Shown: positions 35,074 through 45,652, counted from the first letter of the stretch. The stretch is 64,000 nucleotides of DNA from Typhlomys cinereus (GCA_023101885.1 JALPQD010000102.1:1982971-2046970); one strand, 5' to 3'. Notes: generated by a model from the letters alone, not told the origin. Made by a program: numbers and translations.

Positions 35074-35307
35074 ATGTGTGTTTGTGTCCCTATGGAGGTC
35101 CAAGGGTGACTCTGGGAATTATCCTGGATTGCTTTTTGCTTCATTCTGGCTTTTCCCAGGCTTTGCCCACCAGGGCAGGGAAGTGCAGACAACTGCTGTT
35201 TCTGCCTGATGTTTTTATGTGGTATCTGGGATCTGAACTCAGACCCTTCCGCTTTTAGGCAGTCCTAACCCCTGAGCCATCGCTCCAGTCCAGTAACTAG
35301 TATTTCT
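34995..35307 (-). mobile_element. B2-superfamily SINE (subfamily B) with 17-bp TSD
   Basis: (TG)n at 35,033-35,070, then 'cctatggaggtccaagggtgac', 'ttatcctggattgctttttgc' and the head ending 'cccctgagccatcgctccagtcc'. The duplication cagtaactaacatttct at 34,995-35,011 recurs at 35,291-35,307 with two changes. Confidence 0.9.
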
Positions 35308-35334
35308 ACACAGCTTTAAAACCAACAAAGAACT

Positions 35335-35490
35335 GCAATGCACACGCTTATTTAACTAATCCTTAGTACCACGAGGAATTTGTTTTTGTGCTTTTGGTCA
35401 TGAAAATATAAACAAGGAAATTTAGTATTCAGTTTGTCAGCTAGTGGGTGGTAAGGCCAGAAACCAAACAAGTTTCTGACTTCCAAGTCT
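35335..35490 (-). mobile_element. MIR fragment, degraded
   Basis: 'cttatttaactaatccttagtaccacgaggaat' and 'cagctagtgggtggtaaggccagaaacc' resemble reversed MIR. It lies immediately beyond the SINE duplication. Confidence 0.45.
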
Positions 35491-35779
35491 GGATCACTTT
35501 CTCATGCCTAATGCTGACCCAAAGTATCACCAACCTACCTCCTGGCCAAGGCTGACTGAGTTTATGGCTTGTTGCTATGCTGTAACACCAGCTCCACAAA
35601 GCCCTGACAACGCTTGAAGCAGGGAGGCAAGACTAGGTATTATCGAGATCTGGGAGTTTGGGTTAAGCCACATCTTTCTATACAGGGACTTTGTTAGGAC
35701 TGAGTTGGATGGCTGTGCAGTTTGGGATTGGAGGGAGCAGCAAAGTGAGGGGTGCCAAGAGTAACACTTAGTGAGGGAA

Positions 35780-35788
35780 AGTGTGTGT

Positions 35789-35829
<41 letters not shown>

Positions 35830-35853
35830 AGTGAGAGAGAGAAAGAGAGAGAG
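35780..35853. repeat. Compound (TG)n(GA)n microsatellite
   Basis: A TG run with two TA interruptions passes into a GA-rich run. Both strands give repetitive open frames that are not genes. Confidence 0.95.
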
Positions 35854-35983
35854 AATATGAGGATGTGGGTACAGGCACATGCCAAGGCTAGAGGGCCACC
35901 CTGGTTGTCCTTCGGCAGTTTTAGAGCAGCCATGCTGGGATGGTCTCTGAAGGTCTTAGAAGGTCACCCCCCACTGCTGAGAT

Positions 35984-36507
35984 CACCCTGAATGAACACA
36001 CTTTATCAACGTCACACAACCCTGTTTATGGAGATTAGTTCTTCATTGCAGATAAGCTCTACCATGAGGTTAGGCACAAGATCAACCGGATTGCGTCCCA
36101 ATATGAACAGACCAATGAGATGTAAAGGACAAAAAACTCCAATCAGATTTGTAGAAACCAGAGTTAACCAATGAGGAAAAGCCATTTTCCCCCAGGCTTA
36201 CCTAAGTATATAAATGTAGCTGACCCTGGCAGCCATCTTTGGCACCCTTGCCCCTCCATGGCACTCCAGTGAGTTCTTTTCCAGCTCCTTTCCCCTCATG
36301 GATTTGATGCCTGGAATCCATAGGTCTCCAGGGCTTTCTTGCCCTTCCTGGATTCACGTCGATTGAGTACCATTTTTTCTCTCCTCTAATAAACTCTGCC
36401 TTAATCCTCTATGTGTGCTCTGGTTTTAACTTTGGCTCCCAAACACAAGAACTCGAACACATACAGACCCCAGAGAGTGACCCTGCATCACTCGGGGAGC
36501 CACCCTG
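35984..36507 (+). mobile_element. Solo retroviral LTR-like unit with readable promoter and polyA signal
   Basis: About 510 bp between direct repeats caccctg (35,984-35,990; 36,501-36,507). In order on plus: two CCAAT boxes (about 36,109 and 36,166, both 'accaatgag'), a TATA box (36,207-36,215), C/T-rich leader text, and AATAAA at 36,388-36,393 followed by a GT-rich stretch ('tatgtgtgctctggtttt'). This U3-R-U5 order is that of an endogenous retrovirus LTR. Unlike the MaLR LTRs in the window it has a conventional TATA/CCAAT promoter, so it is a different family, not identified. No internal retroviral sequence adjoins it. Confidence 0.62.
36207..36215 (+). promoter_or_regulatory. TATA box of the LTR-like unit
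   Basis: 'tatataaat' lies about 40 bases downstream of the second CCAAT box and about 175 bases before AATAAA, spacing usual for a retroviral LTR promoter. Confidence 0.5.
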
Positions 36508-36544
36508 GAGATAAACTCCTCATCTCTTCCTCGGATGTCATCCA

Positions 36545-36675
36545 CCTTGTTTTCTGTTGAGACGTGGACTCTCACTGGCCAGCAGGTTGCTGTTCAATCT
36601 AGGCTAGCCAGTGAGTCCTGGGTATCTGCCTTCCCAGTGCTGGAATTACAAGTGTGTGCCACCATGCCTAATGCT
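36545..36675 (-). mobile_element. B1-like SINE
   Basis: 'gttgctgttcaatctaggctagccagtgagtcctgggtatctgcc' and 'cccagtgctggaattacaagtgtgtgccaccatgcct' are the reverse complement of B1. Confidence 0.85.
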
Positions 36676-36694
36676 CTCTCTCTTTTACTCCTTC

Positions 36695-36970
36695 TCCCCC
36701 TCTCTTAAGTGTGTGTGTGCATGCACGTGTGTGTATATGAATGCGGTGTGCACACTCGTGAGGATATGCATGCTCATGTCTGCATGCAGAGACCAGAGGA
36801 AGATGTTGGGTATCTGCTCTATTACTGTGCATTCTATTCCCTTGAGACAGGATCTTTCATTAAATCTGGAGCTAGACTGGCAGCCAGCCAGCCCTGGTGA
36901 CATTCCTCAGTAAGTCCTGGGGATCCTCCTATCTCTGCCTCCTCACTCCTCCACCCCTAGAGTTACTTGT
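36695..36970 (-). mobile_element. B3/B4-like SINE
   Basis: A (TG)n-containing part, 'tgcatgcagagaccagaggaagatgttgggtatctg', 'ttgagacaggatctttcattaaatctggagct' and 'ctggcagccagccagccctgg' match the composite rodent B4-type plan in reverse. Confidence 0.75.
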
Positions 36971-37038
36971 CTCAGCAAAGGTCTCCTGGGATGGGGAATT
37001 AAGACAACAGAAAGGCCTTGCTCTTACAGAAGTGCTGA

Positions 37039-37093
37039 CTCTCTCTCCCTTTCTCTCCCTCTCTGTCTCTCTGTCTCTGTCTCTTTTCTCTCT
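37039..37093. repeat. (TC)n low-complexity tract
   Basis: Imperfect TCTC/TCTG repeat, followed by an old SINE-like remnant that I could not classify. Confidence 0.85.
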
Positions 37094-37949
37094 GCATGGT
37101 ATATGCAGGTCCAGGCAGTGCTTTGGTGCCTGGTAGACAGATAGGTTCCCTGTACACCACTTGAGGCCAGTCTAGGCGAACTGAAGGACAGACTATTTGT
37201 ATCTGGAGATATGATCAAACCGGATCTCAGCCAGGGTTCAATAGACCACAGAGGCAGGTATCTGGAGGTGGCTGTTTCTGTTTCTTTAAGTTTCATGTTT
37301 TTCTGATGTTCTCGCTTGATGATCATTTGTCAGATCCTTTGGTGAGAAGGAGACCGTGTGGTGGCGTTAAGACTCTTGTACATCTCTCCCCTGAACATTG
37401 TGGCAAAAATACTAGGAGAAGCATTGTGATTAGAGTTCATAAGCTGATACCCAGCCAGGAGCTAAGAGGGTGCAGGTTAAAGCTACGGATTAGATCCTGT
37501 GTCAAATGTGAACAGCCACAGAGCCAGAAATGATGTGACTAACTGCACTACCCAATTGTCTTCATTTGCTTTCTAGTTCTTTTTAGTATCATTAAAGATC
37601 CAGGAAAGGGGGGGAGGGGAAACTTCAAATAGAAAGAATGTGTCTCTAGGAGAACACATGTCCATCTTAGGAAGCCTTTGTTATATGCCAGCCAGGTTTG
37701 TTTTGAACACTGTCTATGTAGCTTGTTCTGAGCACTTGATGTCGTCATCGCCCAACTCAGCGTCAGGGAGACGGAACCATAGCATCCAGGATGCTTTCTG
37801 CCTCCCGGCCTCTGGGAAAGCTTACAGGGAGAGATCTGGAAGAAAAAGAAGTCAAGAATTTCTATGAGCAGTTAGGATTTTGGTTCTTATAGTGGGGCTC
37901 AGTTTTTCTCTATATAATTAAGTTATCCGTTGATTTTTTTTTCCCCTAG

Positions 37950-38015
37950 ACCACCCTTTGATGGTCCTGAGATAATATTAGAGACAATCCTGCAAGCAGG
38001 TGCTAGTTCACCAAA
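37950..38015 (+). other. Candidate 66-nt exon (unconfirmed)
   Basis: The acceptor is an 11-base T run and cccc before tag (about 37,933-37,949). The donor is AAA|GTAAGA. One phase is open: one leading base, 21 codons beginning PPFDGPEIIL and ending GASSP, and two trailing bases. The phase would follow directly from the candidate exon at 16,636-16,672, but not from the one at 32,717. The protein is not recognised. Confidence 0.22.
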
Positions 38016-38204
38016 GTAAGAAGTTCCTGTTCAGTTGTGGGAAATAGTTGGTCGACTGTTCTCCAGAATACAATGCCAATAATTAGTGATTATGCAGGAA
38101 TCTGGTTGTAGTCAGTATAATCCTGTCAGATTTTCAGAGAGCATTTGGTGTCATTCATTAACCACATGATGACACTTGTATCAAGATGATTAGGTAGGTC
38201 TACA

Positions 38205-38231
38205 GCTAAATAAATAAATATAAATAAATAG
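38205..38231. repeat. (TAAA)n short tandem repeat
   Basis: 'aaataaataaatataaataaata'-type tetranucleotide repeat. Confidence 0.85.
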
Positions 38232-38442
38232 TGTCAGAAAATCTGTGAAAGAGAGACAACATCCAAATGCATCATTTTAATAAAAGTACAACTACCTGTC
38301 CAAATAGTAACTATTTTCTCAGAAATGAAATAATTTTTCCCTCGAGAATTTACTTATGCTCCCAATTTAGGTTTTATTTTTGAAATATGCCAGGCATTGC
38401 AGAGGTTACAAAAATAATGGTTTAAAATCCTGCTCCCACCCT

Positions 38443-38745
38443 TTTTTCAATTTTTTTTTGTTTATTCAATTGTGCGTGTGTGCGAGTGTGCATTTGTGTA
38501 GAACCACGAATGAATTTGGGAACCACCATGGACTGCCTCTACCTCCTTCTTGTTTACTCTGCCCCTGGGATTCACAGGCTCTGCCCATGAGGACCAGAAG
38601 CGCAGGCCGCCCCCCCCCCCCCCGCTTCTGCCCCCGCTTCCGCCCCGCGTCTATACGTGGAGTCTAGGATCCGAACTCAGGACCTTCTGCCTGCAAGGCA
38701 GAGGCTTAACCCCTGAGCCACCTCTCCAGCCCCAACCCCTCCTTT
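38443..38745 (-). mobile_element. Young SINE (subfamily A) with expanded C-rich body
   Basis: Standard subfamily A ends: 'tttattcaattgtgcg' and the head ending 'cctgagccacctctccagcccc'. At about 38,608-38,655 the body holds a long C run and tandem 'cccccgcttcyg' units, where other copies have one. This lengthens the body by about 25 bases and creates a minus-strand G-rich tract. Overlapping frames of up to 133 codons are spurious. Confidence 0.92.
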
Positions 38746-39279
38746 TTAAAAACAGACTTGAGATAAGAAACTTGTCAGGAAGCCTGCACCTAATGTGTGT
38801 GTCTTCATGGTCACCTCTGCTGCTCCTTTGCCCTGTTGCACCTTCCAAACCCTTTTGTTCCTACAGCAGGAGTTTGGTTCCACGCAGCTCAGAACTCTGC
38901 AGAACACTTGCACAGATATTTGCAGCTAAAGGAGTTTTGTATCTAGGTTGACAGTTATTTGGGAAATGTGATTAACAATTGGAGAGGGAACAAAGAGCAA
39001 CCAAAGAGCGCAGAGAGGATTTGTAAGATGGGTTCATAATGTACCATTGAATCACAGAAAATAGACTGAGTCTTGGGATAGCATTCTATTAGGACACAGA
39101 ACATGTAAAGGAAACTATTGAGCCACATCAGATCATCTGGCTGTATCTTGATGTGCTCTTAGATGAACGTATTGTAGGCTAAATTATAGGTGTAGAATTT
39201 GTGTATTTGAGAATTGGAGGAAATACTATAAGGGCACATGAGGACAATATTATAGCTACCCACCACTGCCACAACTACC

Positions 39280-39455
39280 TTCATTTGTCATCATCTACTG
39301 TACAACTACTATGTGATTTTTGGAATTTTTCTCATTTAACTTTATATCAACCCTTTGGAATTGTTGGTATTGTAGGCATGTGGCTCTATGACTGGCTGGA
39401 ATGACTGTTATGAGTATTCCTGTTTTACAGATGAAGAAACCAAGATCTAGAAAGC
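39280..39455 (-). mobile_element. MIR SINE, degraded, host of the next SINE
   Basis: 'tctcatttaactttatatcaaccctttggaattgttggtattg' and 'cctgttttacagatgaagaaacc' are reversed MIR. A younger SINE has inserted at its edge. Confidence 0.65.
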
Positions 39456-39657
39456 AGAAATAAGGTGAGAGAGATGGCTCAGAGGTTAAGATTCTGCCTT
39501 GCAAGCAGAATGACCAGAGTTTGAATCCTGGATCCAGTATAAAAAGGCCAGGTGGAAATGCACTTCTGGCTCTGGATGGCAGTGCCTTGCAAACCCCAGA
39601 GCAAAGCAAAAAGGAAGTAACAACAATCCAGGATGATTCCTGAAGTCATCCTTGGGT

Positions 39658-39716
<59 letters not shown>

Positions 39717-39726
39717 GAAGAAATAA
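39456..39726 (+). mobile_element. B2-superfamily SINE (subfamily B) with (TC)n(AC)n tail and 8-bp TSD
   Basis: Head 'ggtgagagagatggctcagaggttaagattctgccttgcaagc', body 'gcacttctggctctggatggcagtgcc' and 'caacaatccaggatgattcctgaagtcatccttggg', then (TC)n(AC)n. The duplication agaaataa is at 39,456-39,463 and 39,719-39,726. Confidence 0.9.
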
Positions 39727-40611
39727 TATCCTAAAGCACGTATAAATAGAAATGTGACAGAGCGCATGCTTGAAGACGCATCTCTCAGATTGGACAAATT
39801 ACATTAATAAAATTTCAACTTAAACAACTCAAGTGATTGTATTTGGTAGCAGCCCCTTGGTAACCTGAGATCCAAAGTTACTAATTTAGCAATATCAGCA
39901 GAATGTCCAGACTCAAAACATGTCCTTAGTGGTGTCATAGAAGTGCAAAGTGGGGCACCTGAGAAAAGAGTTGTATCCTTGTAAGTATACGACTAGGAAA
40001 TTTCCTACTAGTTGTTAAAATTCCCTTGAGAGTTCTTTAAAGAGGTAGGTATAGGCAGGAATGGATGAAGGATGGGTATAGTCCTAAAGTCAAGACAAAG
40101 TATTTTGAGACCCAGAAAAGTAGGATGCCTTGGGTAATAGCTTTGGGATTATACTAACACATGGATTTTTCTGGAAAGAGTAGACTTACATGTAGGTAGA
40201 ATGGAGGTCTCTAACCCTGAAATCTGATTTTTGAGAATGCAAATAGAAGTTCTGAGACAGAACAAACTGTGTAGAGCAAGTGGACACTACTTGTGGGGCT
40301 ATGAACTTGCCTTGTGGAATAATGGGGAATTCCCTGGTTTAGGAAAAAGTCATATATATACTTTCAAGTCTAGACATTCTGTATATATCTTTTTATTATC
40401 TTGAGGCTTAGAAGGGAGAACAAATGCAGTAAGTTTGACAACAGAAGGCACAAAGAAGGCTTTTCCTGAATATGTAATAAAAACTTTAGCAGCCGACCAT
40501 AATTGTGCTATGTTTTTCAAACAGATGTATTCTCTAACTAATTAAATGGGAAAATTAGAAGATCAATATCTGTACTTCAAAGGAGCCTGTGTTTTAAAGA
40601 AAAGATCCACT
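39727..40611. other. Unique sequence, nothing recognised
   Basis: No repeat or convincing open splice-bounded segment. Confidence 0.35.
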
Positions 40612-40617
40612 ATAGAA

Positions 40618-40650
<33 letters not shown>

Positions 40651-40845
40651 AAGTGTGCTTGCTGTGTAAATATGTTCAAAGTCCAAGGGTTGATGTCGAG
40701 TATCTCCTGAAACACTCTCTACCCTATTGTTTGAGACACGGTCTTTTACTGAGTCAGGGTCTCTTACTTGCCATTTTGGTGAGGCTGACTGACCAGAGAG
40801 CTGCCTGTCTCTGCTACACAGTCCTAGGTTGGCGATAAGTGCTGC
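40612..40845 (-). mobile_element. B4-like SINE with (TG)n
   Basis: TG run at 40,620-40,650, then 'agtccaagggttgatgtcgagtatctcc', 'tgagacacggtcttttactgagtcagggtctc' and 'aggctgactgaccagagagctgcctgtctctgc', a degraded B4-type plan in reverse. It ends in an AT/TG-rich patch (to about 40,890). Confidence 0.7.
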
Positions 40846-40964
40846 CATATATATGTGTATGTATATATAATGTATATATACATATGTATCTCACAAGTTG
40901 GATGTGAACTTGCATATTTGAGAATTGGTGGAGGAAATACTACTACAAGGGCATGCTTTTCGAG

Positions 40965-41100
40965 GTTTTTTTTTGTTTTGTTTTGTTTTTTGAGACATTG
41001 TTTTGCTGTATAGGCCAAGTTGGGCTGCTTAAAATCTTCCTGCCTCAAGTTCTTGAGTACTGGGCTTATAGACATTATAGGTATATACCATTATGCCCAA
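40965..41100 (-). mobile_element. B1-like SINE
   Basis: 'tttttgagacattgttttgctgtataggccaagttgggctgc' and 'gagtactgggcttatagacattataggtatataccattatgccc' are reversed B1. Confidence 0.85.
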
Positions 41101-41104
41101 ACAC

Positions 41105-41343
41105 AATCTTTATTTATTTCTTGTGTGTGTGTGTAGAAGAGAGCACTTTAAGCATGTGTGCCTGTGAAGGCCCAAGGGTGACATCAGAAATCACCTTGGA
41201 ATGCTTTACTTCTTTATTGTTTTGCTCCTAGATTTCCCAGGCTCCACCATGTCCACCCCACATTTTTACATGGATCTGGGATCTGAACTCAAGTCCTTGG
41301 CTTGAGAGGCAAAGGCTTTAACCCCTGATCTATCTCTTAAGTC
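41105..41343 (-). mobile_element. B2-superfamily SINE (subfamily B)
   Basis: 'agagagcactttaagcatgtgtgcctgtgaaggcccaagggtgac', 'atcaccttggaatgctttac', a shortened middle, and the head ending 'aaaggctttaacccctgatctatctcttaag'. It is inserted right against the B1 on the same strand. Confidence 0.82.
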
Positions 41344-42217
41344 AAATGAGGTCCTTATTTTTAAGGAGTCTTAAAAATAGTTGAAGGAAATGTGATAATA
41401 AGTACATTGTCAACTATTTTTCAATGTGTCCAGTGCTATTATAAAATGGTATTACTAACCTTTGTTGCAGATGGTAAAGGTGAATAATTCTACTTGAGTG
41501 GAAAGAGCTGAATAAGAATTCACACAAGACCTGTCATTAAAATGGGATTTGAAATAAGAATTGGCACTGAGAAGAAGGAAAAGGCATTAGCAAAGCTAGA
41601 TGGCTATAAGCCATAACTTATCAGACAATGGCCATAGTTTACACACAAAGCATATGAAGTAGAACTTCTGCTGAAATATGGACTGTGAACACAGGGTGGA
41701 ATTCAACTACTGGGCATGGGGCAGCAATAGGTGTCAGGGATTCATGTAGGCAGAGAGAAAGATACATGAGCGAGACATGGAAGAGATGAACTTGGCAGGG
41801 TATATTGATTTAAAAAATCACACTTCAGCTTCATATCAGAAGTGTATAAGAAACATTTTTTGTTCAATCCAATTTCATAACCACTTAATGGTTTCAAAAA
41901 AGAGCTAAGAGAGCTATTTATGTGACATTATAGTGAATATCATGGATGTGTCTGTTGCCTCTCAGGACGACCATGCAGAGAAAAGGTAAACTGTGGTGGA
42001 GAAGAATGAAAAGGCCAAAGGGAGATGGACATGAGGTTATCCCAACACAGTACGATTGACAAGGTAGAGAGAGAAGAGATAGAGGCCAAGGTTAGACACT
42101 GAGAAAACAGTACTGTCAAGAGCTCTGAAATGATCAAATAAGAGGAAAACTACATTTGGATTGAAGAATAACTTTGAGTGAATATAGAACAAGAACACAA
42201 GAAAGGTCCTGGGGTAT
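41344..42217. other. Unique sequence with a possible MIR trace at 41,385-41,490
   Basis: Only a faint reversed-MIR resemblance ('caactatttttcaatgtgtccagtgc') was noticed. Confidence 0.3.
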
Positions 42218-42218
42218 T

Positions 42219-42556
42219 GTTGTTACTCTTCTGTTGCTGTAAGAAAATAATCTGATCCAACCAATTTAAGGGCAAAAAGATTTATTATTTGGCTAATGGT
42301 CCCAGAGGTTATATAACCCATTATTGCAGGAAATACCAGCATGGTGGCAGAAGCATGGGATCCTCAAGAGGCAGAGAGAAGAAAAGAGGAACAAGGGATC
42401 AGCTTACCAAATGTCAACCCCACTCCTCCCTTCAGCCACCTCCTCCACCTGACACATGCTAATCTCCTAGTCTCATTCCATTTTCAAACAACAGCTGGGG
42501 ACCCATTATTCAAAAACATGATCATAGAGGGGATAATTCACACTCAAATGATGACA
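42219..42556 (-). mobile_element. Solo MaLR LTR, family 1
   Basis: 'gttactcttctgttgctgtaag', 'aatttaagggcaaaaagatttattatttggctaatggtcccagagg' and 'agcatggtggcagaagcatgg' match family 1 LTRs, in the same orientation as the 49-51 kb element. It ends at 'atgaca'. A family 2 LTR-like element starts within ten bases. Confidence 0.8.
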
Positions 42557-42562
42557 TGGAGT

Positions 42563-42970
42563 GTGGTAGTTAACTATAGGTGTCAACTTTGAAAATTGAA
42601 GGCTTGAGCTCTAGGCACATTTGTAAAGAATTAATAGTTGAGTTAAGCTCTGAGCAAGCCTGCAGGAGATTGCCTAACTGATGGGGAAGACCCACCCAAA
42701 GCTGGTGGGATTATCTCCTGGGCCAGCAGATAAGATGGACGAATTCAGGTTAAGTAGTTGGCATTCTTTGCTATACTTGGACAGACATGCTGCCCGTAAG
42801 TGAGATCTGTCCCTTGCTCAGCAATGGATATGGTGTGACTTCTGGTATGGATATGGGCTCTCCTGCCAAACTGGACTAATAGCTGCGACCAGACATCATA
42901 AATCAGAATAAAATCCTTGTTCCCTTTAAACTATTTGGTTATGAATTTATTGGCAACATTAGTTACTCAA
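42563..42970 (+). mobile_element. LTR-like element, family 2
   Basis: 'tgtggtagttaactataggtgtcaacttt', 'cttgagctctaggcacatttgtaaagaattaatagttgagttaagc' and 'gatggggaagacccaccc', with 'gaataaaatccttgttccc' near the end. It is the clearest of the three copies and abuts a family 1 LTR in opposite orientation. Confidence 0.65.
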
Positions 42971-43004
42971 TATGGGGTTATAGTTCAGTTTGAATCTCTC
43001 CAAA

Positions 43005-43195
43005 AAGGTTGGTTGAGGAGATGGCTCAGGGGTTAAATAAAGTCTTTACTTCACAAGCTAAAGGACTTGAGTTCAGATTCACAGATCCCACATAAAAATA
43101 ATGGGCAGATTGCTCTTAGTAGCCCTCTAGAAACCAACAGATCCTTTGGCTGAAGATACCATGCATGTTGACCACAGGACATAGATTAAAAAAAC
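43005..43195 (+). mobile_element. B2-superfamily SINE (subfamily B-like), degraded
   Basis: Head 'aaggttggttgaggagatggctcaggggttaaata' and box B-like 'gagttcagattc', then a body without the subfamily A CG-rich block and an A-rich end. Confidence 0.7.
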
Positions 43196-43199
43196 AAAA

Positions 43200-43480
43200 A
43201 CACCAACTGGAATTGGTGTGGAGGCTTTTTCTTGTTACACAGCTTTCACAGAACCAGAAAGCACTGTGAAGTTGCTGAGGGGAGAAAAGCAACCAACAGT
43301 CTCATTGTGAAAGCTGCAAACTGCAATAACAACCACCTTGGAAAGAGGTGACCATCAGTGCAATAGTGGCATGAATGTCATAAGGGCAAACAACAACTTT
43401 CTGATTGGATTCAAAACCCACTTCTCAGCAGAAGTCACATTTCCTGGTCTTGTCAACCAGAGTAAGAACATACAAAAGGG
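43200..43480 (+). mobile_element. Old LINE-1-like fragment
   Basis: 'gaccatcagtgcaatagtggcatgaatgtcataagggcaaacaac' and 'tctgattggattcaaaacccac' recur, inverted and diverged, at 44,930-45,030. It looks like one old L1 3' region copied twice. The subfamily is unknown. Confidence 0.45.
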
Positions 43481-43708
43481 AAGACATAGATCAAACTGCT
43501 TGTTTTTTATTATTTCACATGTTTTTTGAATTATTATAGAGTGCTGCACAAAGTGAACAAATGTTAGGTACTACTAAAAACACAAAAAAGTTTATTCTGT
43601 CTCTTATAATTGAAGATCTCACTCTTGTTTCTTTTATTAGATCACATGATTTTTCAAAAATAATTTTGGAAATCTTAACCACTGTGCTTGGGAACATTAT
43701 ATTTACAT

Positions 43709-44387
43709 GATGTACATTTCTTTTTATTTTATTTTATTTATTTATTATTTTTTCCACTCATACAAAGTTGATAAGTAGCCCATTCCCCTTCCTCCTGCCT
43801 CCCCTCCCTAGACCCCCTCCCCTTCTCTCTTCCCCCCCTTTCCCTTACCTTTCTCCCCTCCCTCCTCTTCCCCCAGTGGGGCCCCCCATTCCTGGAGCAT
43901 CCTTTAGTGTGCATATCAAACTTCCCTCTGGGTTCTCCTCTCTGATGAGGTATAAGGACTCAGTAGCATTGCCTAGAGCTCTTTTTTGTGTTCCCCTTTA
44001 GTACAAGAACACTATTGTGGCTGTTAATCCCTTGCCTCTAAGGTTCATAGTGCCTGTGAGCCATACTAGACTTTGGGGGTTCAATGATATGTTGGTCATT
44101 GCGCAGGTCATGCAAAGTCCTATTTTGAATACTTTGGCCCTAACTTGTATAGAGTATCTTGCATATCGTTGCTCCTCCCCATCTTTAGGCTCTTACATTC
44201 TTACCGGTCCCTCTTCTGCAAATTTCCCTGAACTTTAGGATGGGGAGAGATTAGACTGGCCTGGTTCCAGGTGGTTGATGTAGAGTTTCTGATTTTCTGA
44301 ATTATGGTTTGTTGATTTTTTTTTCAGTTTTGCTGCTCCTGCACCGCCCTTGGCTTCATCCTGATGGGTATTGGATGTACATTTCTT
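43709..44387 (-). mobile_element. 5'-truncated LINE-1 3' UTR with 14-bp TSD
   Basis: T-rich start, C-rich tract (43,785-43,885) and a full 3' UTR up to the block matching 58,870-58,890 of the large L1. The perfect duplication gatgtacatttctt is at 43,709-43,722 and 44,374-44,387. No ORF2 sequence remains. Confidence 0.93.
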
Positions 44388-44494
44388 ACATGAAAAAGTG
44401 AAATTATTAGCTCCAGAGTATAGTAAAGCATGTTGCTGTGTATCTGTGCCATGTGTGCATGTTTCTCTTTCTCTTATTCTCTCTCTGTCTCTCC

Positions 44495-45384
44495 TCTGTT
44501 TGTTTTTTTTTATTAATTTTTCTACTTTTACAGGCATATTGAGTATCCCAGCTTCCCTCCCTCCCCCATTCCCTCTCATTCCCTCCCGTCCCTTCACCAT
44601 TCTGTCCCACACTTCTGCCTGTATGCTTTTATGGACTTTAGGATTCATCCTGGCTTGTCTAATCCTGTGTGGGTTCAGGCCTCAGTAGTGTAACAAGTTA
44701 CCTCTCCTGAGGCCAACCCACTGGTATGTGTCTTTCCCTTCATTCATCCAGCTTTAGACTCAAAGATTTCCATTGTTAGTTCCCATTAAATGGGTATAAT
44801 AACAGCTACTTACAGAGCAGTTTGATATACTGTCTTCCTACCTATAAGTTTATTGGCTGTCTTCCCTATTAATCTATTTCCTTCTCTTTTTTTGGTTCTT
44901 ATTTTCTTGTTCTGATTTACAGTAACAGGGATGGGTACCATTTTGACAAGTGGGTCTTGAGTCCAATCAGAAACCTGCTGGTTGTCTCCTTGGTACTCAT
45001 GCCACTATTACACTGGTGGTCACCTGTGCCATGGTGATTTATATTGCAACTTACAGCTCTTATGCCATTGATGGGGCCTGTGATTATTTCTCTCCCCCAG
45101 TAGCTTCTACAGTATTCCTTTGTACGGTATAAATTATCTAGCATGGAGGAAGTCCTCGGACCAGTTCCAGTTTATATATTTTGCACACGTGCTGTGATCC
45201 ATTTATGTTGCAACTTCAAAATAGGGTCTTACTGACAGTTTTTGGATAGCAATCAAGAGCAATGGCAAAAGCTTATAATGTTTGGGGGCCTTTAAGACCT
45301 CTCTGATAAACATTTTATCAGGAAGTGCCACATTCCTGTTACTTCTAGTATAATTTTGTCCCTGGGTTCTATGTGGATCAGCTT
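44495..45384 (-). mobile_element. Old LINE-1 3' region
   Basis: It begins with a poly-T run and a C/T-rich tract like 5,655-5,850. It continues with 'ccattaaatgggtataataacagctac' and the inverted copy of the 43.3 kb text ('gtgggtcttgagtccaatcagaaacctgctgg', 'catgccactattacactggtggtcacctg'). The right edge is uncertain because another L1 has inserted at 45,397. Confidence 0.6.
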
Positions 45385-45592
45385 AAGGCTTTTATTTTAT
45401 TTTTTCTTGCACATTTTATTTTTTTCCTAATAATACAAGCTCAATAGGTATCCCTATCCTCTCCTTCCCCCCTCCCCCCAGTCATCCCTTCTTGCACTCC
45501 TCCCCCTTGCCCCCTTCCTTTCACCCCATTCCCTCCCCCTCTCAGTACCTCCCCTTTCCTCCCATCCCCTGGAGCATCTCAAGGCTTTTATT
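45385..45592 (-). mobile_element. Short LINE-1 3' end with 12-bp TSD
   Basis: About 185 bases with only the tail and C-rich tract of the young L1 3' UTR, ending at 'ggagcatct'. The duplication aaggcttttatt is at 45,385-45,396 and 45,581-45,592. Confidence 0.9.
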
Positions 45593-45652
45593 ATTTTTTC
45601 CCTCACTCTATGCTCCTCTGCATAGGGACTGATCATTCTTATTCCTTTCTTT

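Noticed and set aside
38380..38951. 95- and 133-codon plus-strand frames
   Set aside because: Proline-rich peptide made by the C-rich SINE body.
44235..44648. 137-codon minus-strand frame
   Set aside because: It lies across two L1 3' UTR pieces and low-complexity sequence.
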